Assembly: GCF_018613875.1 (NCBI RefSeq)
Contig: NZ_JAGGPJ010000003.1
Coordinates: forward strand, 124,001-188,000
DNA length: 64,000 bases
DNA from: Arthrobacter sp. ISL-28
GTDB taxonomy: Bacteria > Actinomycetota > Actinomycetes > Actinomycetales > Micrococcaceae
Reading direction: 5' to 3'
Below the pieces are notes generated by a model. It worked only from the letters and a program-made list of their open reading frames with translations, made no database searches and had not been told where the DNA came from. Positions 57,774 to 64,000 of this stretch are shown here, piece after piece (position 1 is the stretch's first letter; every line of letters starts with the position of its first letter). The translations under genes and the position numbers were made by a program.

Positions 57774-58918
57774 TTGCGCTCTCAGACTTCTGGACCATCC
57801 TCGTCACCGCACTGACGGCGGCTGTGGTCGTTGCGGCCCTGGCAGGAATCGTCCTGCGTTTCGCGCGGCACAAGTCGGTGCTGCTGCGACTGCTCATAGT
57901 TGTTGGGGCCACAGTTGTGTCCATTGCAGCTGCCACTATTGCCATCGCTGCCCAGATGTATATCTCGGAACACGATCTTGTCGTCTTGTTCTGGGTAATC
58001 GGGGTCGCGGCGGTCGTCAGCTTGTGCGTTGCTGTCCTGGTCGGTGTCGGCATCACGCGGACGAGCACGCGGTTGCGGTCCACGGCCCGGGCGATTGGCG
58101 ATGGTCAGATCGTCCTCCCGGAGGATTATTCCGGGCTCGAATTCGCGGCGCTGGCCCAGGAACTGGCAGAAACGTCGCACCGGCTCGCCCGCTCCCGCGA
58201 GGAGGTCGCGACGCTGGACCAGTCACGTCGCCGCCTCGTCGCCTGGATCTCCCATGATCTGCGCGCGCCGCTCGCGGCGCTGCGTGCGATGGCAGAATCC
58301 CTCGAAGACGGCGTGGCCGAGGAACCGCCCCGCTATCACCGGCAGATCCGCGTCCAGGCAGAGACGCTTGCCAGCATGGTCGATGACCTGTTTGAACTGT
58401 CCAAAATCCAATCGGGAACTCTCTCTTTGAATATGGAACCCGTATCGCTGTTCGATCTCGTTAGCGACGCCGTCGCCGACCTCCATCCGGTCGCTGCCTC
58501 GCGATCGATCACACTCAAGGAGTCGCGCACCGGCAACCTCACTCTCTTTGGGGATGCGCGCGAATTGTCCCGGGTGATCGGCAATCTCCTCATGAATGCG
58601 ATCGAACATTCCCCGGCGAACAGCGAGATCCTCATCTCGGCGCGCGAGACAGAGAACGAACACGTGGCCCTCAGCGTCGTGGACGCCGGCGGCGGGATCC
58701 CTGAAGAAGATCTGGGCAGAATATTCGACGCCGGCTGGCGGGGAACACCCTCCCGGACGCCCTCATCGACATTTGGCATGTCCGCCGGTGCCGGGCTGGG
58801 GCTGGCGATCGTGGCCGGCATAGTCGAAGCCCACTCCGGAGGCGTGTCCGTCCATAATGTCCCGGGCGGATGCCGCTTCGATGTCACCCTCCCGCGGTTC
58901 GGAGCCCGCGCCGCTTAA
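57770..58918 (+). CDS. Sensor histidine kinase
   Basis: Two-component sensor of 382 aa. Two or three hydrophobic segments (about 8-30, 40-62, 70-95) with very short loops mean there is almost no extracellular sensor, so it probably senses membrane state. A HAMP-like linker follows to about residue 150. The phospho-accepting His162 is in WISHDLRAPLAALRAMAESL. The catalytic domain shows the N box (NLLMNAIEHSP), G1 (VVDAGGGIPEEDLGRIF) and G2 (GAGLGLAIVAGIVEAHSGG). GTG start overlaps the regulator stop. Cognate with the preceding gene. Confidence 0.94.
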   Translation: MIALSDFWTILVTALTAAVVVAALAGIVLRFARHKSVLLRLLIVVGATVVSIAAATIAIAAQMYISEHDLVVLFWVIGVAAVVSLCVAVLVGVGITRTSTRLRSTARAIGDGQIVLPEDYSGLEFAALAQELAETSHRLARSREEVATLDQSRRRLVAWISHDLRAPLAALRAMAESLEDGVAEEPPRYHRQIRVQAETLASMVDDLFELSKIQSGTLSLNMEPVSLFDLVSDAVADLHPVAASRSITLKESRTGNLTLFGDARELSRVIGNLLMNAIEHSPANSEILISARETENEHVALSVVDAGGGIPEEDLGRIFDAGWRGTPSRTPSSTFGMSAGAGLGLAIVAGIVEAHSGGVSVHNVPGGCRFDVTLPRFGARAA

Positions 58919-59049
58919 GCGGCCATCGACACAAACCGGCTTCAGCCCGCATCATCCCGATTCCGCGCGTGGCTCTTGCGCTGGTGGATGTCCCCGTACC
59001 GTAAGGAAAAGCGGGCGAATTCTCTGGGCCACACCCCTAGCGTGGAGGA

Positions 59050-59817
59050 ATGAGCGAAGAAGCCCGAGCAGCCAGTGTTGATGTCGTTCTGCCGTGCCTT
59101 AACGAACGCGGGGCGCTGCCGTGGGTGCTGTCGCGGATCCCGGCAGGTTATCGGGCAGTCGTTGTCGATAACGGGTCCAGTGATGGCTCCGCGGAACTGG
59201 CGCTGGAACTCGGCGCGGCCGTCGTGACGGAGGAGCGGCGCGGTTTCGGGGCCGCCGCCCATGCTGGCTTGGTGGCGGCGACGGCCGAGTACGTTGCCTT
59301 CTGCGATTGCGACGGGTCACTTGATCCGGCACAGCTGCCGGCCCTGGTGGCTCCGGTTGTGGCCGGCACCGCGGACCTCGTGCTGGGCAGCCGCCAGCCC
59401 CGGCGCGGGTCATGGCCTGTTCACGCACGGATTGCCAACGCCGTTCTTGCCTGGCGGCTCCGCCGGCTGACCGGCGAGGCCATCTCCGACCTGGGACCGA
59501 TGCGCGTGGGCCGTCGCCGAGAGCTGGTATCGCTGGGGCTTGAGGACCGTAGGAGCGGCTACCCGCTGGAAATGTTCGTCAAAGCCAGTCTGTGCCAGTG
59601 GCGGATCGCCGAGATAGCTGTCGATTACGCCCCGCGAACGGGCCGCTCCAAGGTCACCGGGACCCTCCGGGGGACGCTGACGGCCGTCCGGGACATGTCA
59701 GTGCAGATGAAGGCCCTGGCCCGGAAGCCTCGGATCGGACCGCCGCCGTCCGCGTCACAATCTGTCCCTCCCCGAACCGGCAGCGAGGAACGGGTCGGAG
59801 GAATGCCATGGACCTGA
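59050..59817 (+). CDS. Glycosyltransferase family 2 protein
   Basis: GT-A-fold transferase of 255 aa. The nucleotide-sugar site reads VDVVLPCLNERGALPWVL, the DNGSSDGS loop and CDCDGSLDPAQL (DXD-like) are present. LEDRRSGYPLEMFVKASL and APRTGRSKVTGT are typical of dolichyl/polyprenyl-phosphate sugar transferases. No membrane segments are obvious. The ATG has GGAGGA directly upstream. It probably makes a polyprenyl-phosphate sugar or modifies a membrane glycolipid, with the following genes as partners. Confidence 0.9.
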   Translation: MSEEARAASVDVVLPCLNERGALPWVLSRIPAGYRAVVVDNGSSDGSAELALELGAAVVTEERRGFGAAAHAGLVAATAEYVAFCDCDGSLDPAQLPALVAPVVAGTADLVLGSRQPRRGSWPVHARIANAVLAWRLRRLTGEAISDLGPMRVGRRRELVSLGLEDRRSGYPLEMFVKASLCQWRIAEIAVDYAPRTGRSKVTGTLRGTLTAVRDMSVQMKALARKPRIGPPPSASQSVPPRTGSEERVGGMPWT

Positions 59818-60515
59818 CCGTGGCGGTCATCGCCAAGGAGTGCTTGCCGGGGCGCGTGAAGACCCGGATGACTCCTCCGCTGTCACCCTCGCAAGCCGCA
59901 CAGCTTGCCCAGGTAAGTCTGGCCCGGACCTTGGACACGGCACGGAGCTTGCCTGCCGCCCACAGGCTCCTCGTGATGGACGGAACCCCCCGCCGTCGTG
60001 ACGCGAAGGGGTTCAGGGTGATCGGTCAGGCCCCGGGAACGCTGGACGAACGGCTCGCTGCATTTTGTGACCTCGCCGCCCGACCTGTGCTGATTCTTGG
60101 CATGGACACACCACAATTTTCCCCAAAGCACATTGCTGCACTGCTCACGGACTGGTCGACCCCGGTTCCTTTGCACGACGCGTGGCTGGGGCTCGCCATG
60201 GATGGCGGGTTCTGGGCTCTTGCGCTCCGCCGACCACAGGGACACCTAGTCCGGGGTGTGCCGATGTCCACGGACACGACCGGATCCCGGCAGCTCACCA
60301 GGCTGGCCCTGCATGGGCTCTCCACGGGACTGCTGCCAACCCTGCAGGACATGGATTTCTTCTCCGATGCTGTGGCCATCGCCGCCGGGATCCCGGGTAC
60401 GGATTTCGCCTCAATGGTCTTCGCCATTTCGGCACAGCTTGCCGCGTCAGGGCAACTGGAGACGGAGCCGACGGTGCCTTCTCCGGGGCAAAATTGGATT
60501 GGCGGACGGCGGTGA
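59808..60515 (+). CDS. DUF2064 / TIGR04282-type glycosyltransferase-like protein
   Basis: Protein of 235 aa with the DUF2064 landmarks: IAKECLPGRVKTRMTPPLSP at the N-terminus, LILGMDTPQFSP and LGLAMDGGFWALALRR. The family has a GT-A nucleotidyl/glycosyltransferase fold and is often next to GT2 and methyltransferase genes. It overlaps the GT2 gene by ten bases and its TGA overlaps the GTG of the methyltransferase, giving a tightly coupled trio. The biochemical reaction in actinobacteria is unknown. Confidence 0.87.
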   Translation: MDLTVAVIAKECLPGRVKTRMTPPLSPSQAAQLAQVSLARTLDTARSLPAAHRLLVMDGTPRRRDAKGFRVIGQAPGTLDERLAAFCDLAARPVLILGMDTPQFSPKHIAALLTDWSTPVPLHDAWLGLAMDGGFWALALRRPQGHLVRGVPMSTDTTGSRQLTRLALHGLSTGLLPTLQDMDFFSDAVAIAAGIPGTDFASMVFAISAQLAASGQLETEPTVPSPGQNWIGGRR

Positions 60516-61270
60516 CGGGCATCATCAGCGTCATGGCGCTGGTCCCCGCCCCGGCCGTGGTTCTGCGACCGGACGGGGTCTTTGGGCAGGGTAAGAGTCA
60601 ACCCTATGCACGTGCCCTGCACCTGGGCAGCGGAATCCTCACGCTGCGCGATGTGTCTCCTGACTCCGCCCACCGTCTTTGCGAGGTGACGTTCGACGTC
60701 CTGAGCTGGTGTTCGGAGGCCGGCGCGGTAGAGCGGAACCTGCTGCAGAGCCTTCAGGGCCCAGTTCTTGATATCGGCTGTGGGCCGGGGAGGATGCTGT
60801 CCGCGGCCCGGTCCCTGGGCTTGAGCGCGATGGGCATCGATATCAGCGCAGATGCTGTCGCCTTGGCCTGCTCAAGGGGCACCCGGGCGCTTGAGCAGTC
60901 CGTGTTTTCCCCGGTTCCGCAGGCGGGGAGCTGGTGCTCCGTCCTGCTGCTGGACGGGAACATCGGGATCGGCGGGAACGTGGCTCGCCTGTTGCGCAGG
61001 TGCCGGCAGCTCATCGCGCCCCACGGAACGCTCCTAGTGGAGGCGGACCCCGACGACGACATGGACGCTTCGTACCAGGCCGTGCTGGAGGACAGCGACG
61101 GGAACCGGAGTGAACCATTCGCGTGGGCCAGGACGGGTCGGCGGGGGGTGGAGGCCCGCGCGCTGGCCGCCGGTTGGACGCTCGCCCCGACAGAGCGCCT
61201 TCAGGGCCGGGTGTTCTGCCGGCTGTCGCCTTTCCCCGACCGGGTCCGTCCGGTCCGTTCGACCGCATAG
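60512..61270 (+). CDS. Class I SAM-dependent methyltransferase
   Basis: Methyltransferase of 252 aa with motif I VLDIGCGPGRMLSAA (residues 85-99), the acidic loop MGIDISADAV and LLLDGNIGIGG. GTG start overlaps the upstream stop. Likely coupled with the GT2 and DUF2064 genes in one biosynthetic step series. The 3' end overlaps the convergent small membrane-protein gene by 70 bases. Substrate unknown. Confidence 0.88.
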   Translation: MTGIISVMALVPAPAVVLRPDGVFGQGKSQPYARALHLGSGILTLRDVSPDSAHRLCEVTFDVLSWCSEAGAVERNLLQSLQGPVLDIGCGPGRMLSAARSLGLSAMGIDISADAVALACSRGTRALEQSVFSPVPQAGSWCSVLLLDGNIGIGGNVARLLRRCRQLIAPHGTLLVEADPDDDMDASYQAVLEDSDGNRSEPFAWARTGRRGVEARALAAGWTLAPTERLQGRVFCRLSPFPDRVRPVRSTA

Positions 61271-61656
61271 ATCGATGCCGCGGCAACGAAGGCCAGACCC
61301 GCCCAGAAGCCGAAGATGTTTCCAGCGTAGTCTCCTTCGAGTGCGCTGATGCTGCGCGCTTCCGACTGCGCCTTCATGAGGATGCCGGCGATCAGGCTGA
61401 CCGCGGCACCGGTCATCAGCGTTCCGCGAAGGATGCCTGCGGAGGCTGGCCGCAGCCGGGAACCTGTGCGGGTCAGCGCCGCTCCGGCCAGCGTCGACAG
61501 CGGCACGATCACGCCGTCGTGCAGCAGGACCGCGACGGCCATCCAGGTCAGGAGCCCGACCAACTGGGCAGGGCCGAGTTGGCTCGGCAGGCCGAGGAGA
61601 CCGTACCAGATGAGCCCGGCGCCTGCCAGCCCGAGGACAGCGCGTCCGGCGGTCAT
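61201..61656 (-). CDS. Hypothetical multi-spanning membrane protein
   Basis: Protein of about 151 aa if started at MTAGRAVLGLAG (61656); the frame is open to 61707, where it overlaps the end of the upstream oxidoreductase gene. It has about four hydrophobic segments (LAGAGLIWYGLLGLP, LVGLLTWMAVAVLL, GTLMTGAAVSLIAGIL, FWAGLAFVAAASIYAV). It resembles small membrane proteins found beside molybdopterin oxidoreductases. The C-terminus is basic and lies antisense to the methyltransferase end. Function unknown. Confidence 0.6.
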   Translation of the reverse strand: MTAGRAVLGLAGAGLIWYGLLGLPSQLGPAQLVGLLTWMAVAVLLHDGVIVPLSTLAGAALTRTGSRLRPASAGILRGTLMTGAAVSLIAGILMKAQSEARSISALEGDYAGNIFGFWAGLAFVAAASIYAVERTGRTRSGKGDSRQNTRP

Positions 61657-61679
61657 AGATCTCGATGCGCTGGACGAGT

Positions 61680-62900
61680 TCAAAGGACCTCCACCGTATG
61701 CAGCCATTTGGTTTGCAGAACTCCAGGGCGCCCGGGGGCAATGATCCGGGCAGGGTAGCCGTGTTCGACGTCCAGGACGGCCCCGTTGAGTTCCAGCGCG
61801 ACCAGGGTCCGTTCGTCCTGAACGTATTCAGCAGGCATGGACATGAGCCTGTATGGGCCCTGCGGTTCAAGGCTGGTCACACGCAGAACCGAAGCGTGTG
61901 GTGCCCCGACAGCGCTGAGGAGGTCCCGGATCCGCACACCCCGCCATCGTGCCATTTGGCTCCACCCCTCGACGCAGGCGATGGGCAGCTCCTGTTCGTG
62001 CTGGGGGAGCGCGCGGAGCTCAGCCAGACTGAACGTGGTGCTGGACCCCTGGTATGTGACTTCCAGTGACCAGTGAGCAGACGTGGCAAGATCGGCGACC
62101 TTCGCCTCCGTCGCCGTGCGGTTCACCGGGACGGACTGCGGTCCTGTTCCCATGACCCGGGGGGCGAAAAGGTTCAGGGGGCTGAGCCAGGAAAATGACT
62201 GTCCAGCCGTGGTGAGAACCACGGCCCCGGTGGTCACGCCGACGCCGGCAAGGAAGGCGCGCCTGGACCACCGGCCGGGAGCGGCGCCTGTCACCCCGGC
62301 GATGGATGAGGCTTCCGTTCCGGCCGCTGGGGAGCCGCTGCCAGCGTCTTGGAGTTCGGTCAGACGCACGGCGCGGCCGTTCCAGTTGGTCATGATGGCG
62401 GGAAGTTTCACCGCGATGTGCAGGAGCAGCGATCCCCAGATAACCCAGGCCAGCCAGTAATGCGTCTCGCGGAACGGGAAAGGCCATGGATACCACTTGT
62501 AGGTGTTGATCAGCCCGGTAGTCAGCTGCAGCAGTGAGGAAGCGATGAACAACGCAATCGATGCACGTTCCAAGGCGTGAGGTATCGACTTCACCAGCGG
62601 CCACCTGAGCAGCTCCGGGTACACGGACCAGAGTTTGGCCAGCAGCAGCGGGATCGAGGCAATGCCGGAGGTCACGTGCAGTCCTTGGCTTAGCTGGTAT
62701 ATCCAGACGGGGCTGGTGGGGAAAAACATCCAGGACGGCGGGTTCTGCAGACCATGGCTGAAAAGACCGGTCACGAAGCAGATGGTAAAGCTCACGGCCA
62801 GCCACCGTCCCAAGACAACTGTCAGCCGGGTGCTCCGCGTCGGGGAGGAAAATCTGGCGGCCAGGGCCTCGGTAATTTTTTGCGGATCGGGCCTCTGCAT
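61680..62900 (-). CDS. Cytochrome b-like / molybdopterin-dependent sulfite-oxidase-like fusion protein
   Basis: Protein of 406 aa. The N-terminal half is a four-helix cytochrome b561-like membrane unit (WLAVSFTICFVTGLFSHGL, HVTSGIASIPLLLAKLW, ASIALFIASSLLQLTTGL, WLAWVIWGSLLLHIAVKL) with histidines placed to bind heme. A twin-arginine-like SRRAFLAGVGVTTGAVVLTTAG follows at about 210-232, then a YedY/SUOX-type molybdopterin domain with ELPIACVEGWSQMARWRGV (the Mo-coordinating Cys) and PGRPGVLQTKWLHTVEV. It probably oxidises or reduces a small extracytoplasmic sulfur or oxo compound with electrons exchanged through the heme unit. It is convergent with the methyltransferase gene. Confidence 0.87.
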   Translation of the reverse strand: MQRPDPQKITEALAARFSSPTRSTRLTVVLGRWLAVSFTICFVTGLFSHGLQNPPSWMFFPTSPVWIYQLSQGLHVTSGIASIPLLLAKLWSVYPELLRWPLVKSIPHALERASIALFIASSLLQLTTGLINTYKWYPWPFPFRETHYWLAWVIWGSLLLHIAVKLPAIMTNWNGRAVRLTELQDAGSGSPAAGTEASSIAGVTGAAPGRWSRRAFLAGVGVTTGAVVLTTAGQSFSWLSPLNLFAPRVMGTGPQSVPVNRTATEAKVADLATSAHWSLEVTYQGSSTTFSLAELRALPQHEQELPIACVEGWSQMARWRGVRIRDLLSAVGAPHASVLRVTSLEPQGPYRLMSMPAEYVQDERTLVALELNGAVLDVEHGYPARIIAPGRPGVLQTKWLHTVEVL

Positions 62901-63011
62901 GCGTTAAGCACAGCACCGTTCCGCGCAGTGGTGGTGCTCTGGACCTTACGAAATGCGGAACATTATGGCCAGGATAGGCATTCACGTGACGGCTGGGTGC
63001 AGGATCAAGAC

Positions 63012-64000
63012 GTGAGCGTACACGTTGCCGACCCGGCCACCGGCACGTTCAGAGCCTATGCCGTTCCGGGACTGTTTCTCCTTGCCGCTGTGGGGCTGAT
63101 GTTGTGGATGGTCCTGCCGGGTAATGCCTTCGCGTCGGCCCCCATCGTGGGTTCCTGCGTGTCATGGCTGGTCCTGATCGCCGCCGTCCGATCCTTGGCG
63201 CGCGTCTCGCGCCGGCGGATCGGTGCCGTCATTATGGCCGGCGCGCTCCTGCTGGGTTTGGCTGCGGTCAGTGGACCCCCGCGGACCAGCAACGATTCGG
63301 CCCGGTATGACTGGGACGGCATCGTTCAGATGGCAGGGACTTCCCCCTATGCCTATGTGCCCGCGGACGAAACGCTGGCCGATCACCGGCCTGCGTGGCT
63401 TTTCCGGGCCGGAACTGTGGGACCTGACGGTAAAACGTTGTGCCCGGCGGGCCTGTTTGGCACTGAATCGGTGGCCACGTCGGAGTACCGGTCCGGCGCT
63501 CCGCTGTGCACCGCGATCAACCGGCCGCACGTGCCGACGGTTTACCCCCCGGGAGCCGAGATCTACTTCTTCGCCGTCCGGGCAGCCGTCCCGGACGCCG
63601 CCGGCTACCTGCCTTTCCAGCTCGCCGGGCTGCTGATCAGTGCCGCTGTCACGCTGATGCTGCTCAAGATCCTCGCCAGGGCAAACCAGCCGCTCCACGT
63701 AGCAGCGGCCTGGGGTTGGAGTCCTTTGGTGCAGCTGGAAGCGGTGAACAACGCCCACGTAGACGTGCTGGCCGCGGCGCTGATGCTGGCCGCCGGAATA
63801 CTGCTGGTCAAGGGCCAGCCCCTGCGCTCCGGTGCGGCCTTCGGAGCCGCTGTGGCCACGAAGCTCATTCCCGTGATCGCCGCTCCCGCCCTTCTGTTCC
63901 GTCGCCCGGCAGCGTTCATTGCCTCGGCGGCCGGCACGTTTGCCGTCCTGTATTTGCCGTATGTGCTGGTCGCTGGGACCGGTGTCGTGGGCTTCCTGCC
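63012..64000 (+). CDS. Polytopic mannosyltransferase-like protein, 3' end outside the window
   Basis: At least 329 residues are open from a GTG at 63012 to the window end with no stop. Multiple hydrophobic segments (AVPGLFLLAAVGLMLWMVL, GAVIMAGALLLGLAAV, FQLAGLLISAAVTLMLL, NAHVDVLAAALMLAAGILLV, LIPVIAAPALLF). The loop RYDWDGIVQMAGTSPYAYVPADE after the second helix is the acidic-aromatic signature of GT87/GT-C polyprenyl-phosphate mannosyltransferases (DxWRYxWDGxVQxxGxNPYxYAP). It would use polyprenyl-phosphomannose outside the membrane, matching the GT2 upstream that could make it. Confidence 0.8.
   Translation, partial: MSVHVADPATGTFRAYAVPGLFLLAAVGLMLWMVLPGNAFASAPIVGSCVSWLVLIAAVRSLARVSRRRIGAVIMAGALLLGLAAVSGPPRTSNDSARYDWDGIVQMAGTSPYAYVPADETLADHRPAWLFRAGTVGPDGKTLCPAGLFGTESVATSEYRSGAPLCTAINRPHVPTVYPPGAEIYFFAVRAAVPDAAGYLPFQLAGLLISAAVTLMLLKILARANQPLHVAAAWGWSPLVQLEAVNNAHVDVLAAALMLAAGILLVKGQPLRSGAAFGAAVATKLIPVIAAPALLFRRPAAFIASAAGTFAVLYLPYVLVAGTGVVGFL

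Overview
This window is high-GC actinobacterial chromosome. Gene content and style (gluconate operon with a divergent GntR repressor, single CspA-type cold-shock gene, DtxR/IdeR-type iron box, YcnI copper protein, GH15-like debranching enzyme, short 'TTCGACAAGCTCAACC' intergenic repeats) point to the Micrococcaceae, most likely Arthrobacter, Pseudarthrobacter or Paenarthrobacter. No rRNA, tRNA, CRISPR array, prophage or intact insertion sequence was seen. The genus is an inference.

Bases 1-13800 are a patchwork of small accessory genes with clear decay: a patatin-like lipase, a HutC-type regulator, an excalibur lipoprotein, a DUF4236/TPR protein, a PH-domain protein, two tiny overlapping ORFs, a VapC toxin whose antitoxin gene is broken by a 26-bp repeat, a broken phoD, a TfoX-like protein, an MFS/ArsR pair and cspA. 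Bases 13900-16960 hold the gluconate regulator, kinase and permease. Bases 17000-22600 hold a Cys-rich mini-peptide behind an operator-overlapped promoter, a glycogen-debranching-type enzyme, an MFS transporter fused by overlap to an ABC-ATPase relic, and an aminotransferase gene with an amber codon exactly where the catalytic lysine should be.

The centre of the window (about 22500-42140) is a large amine/amino-acid catabolic island. It has two FadR-type GntR paralogues, two paralogous polar-amino-acid ABC importers (one has lost its ATPase), two FAD-dependent amine oxidases, a GABA-transaminase-like enzyme, two aldehyde dehydrogenases, a type II HAD protein, a tartrate/malate-dehydrogenase-like enzyme, a D-2-hydroxyacid dehydrogenase, an aspartase-like lyase and a zinc alcohol dehydrogenase. 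Six near-identical 12-bp palindromes (ATTGTYRACAAT), four of them overlapping a -35 hexamer with a usable -10, tie the island together and reach outside it (17076, 49332). The substrate is not identifiable from sequence. This is the best candidate for an undescribed system.

Bases 42320-47400 are an iron-box-controlled peptide/opine/nickel-type ABC importer with both ATPase domains in one polypeptide. Then come a copper pair (membrane protein plus YcnI), three small unknown genes, a DJ-1/PfpI protein, a cyclopropane-fatty-acid-synthase-like methyltransferase, a multidomain secreted beta-propeller phytase and a small secreted protein. Bases 57033-64000 hold a two-component system followed by a glycosyltransferase, a DUF2064 transferase, a methyltransferase, a cytochrome b/molybdopterin oxidoreductase fusion and the start of a polytopic mannosyltransferase-like protein cut by the window edge.
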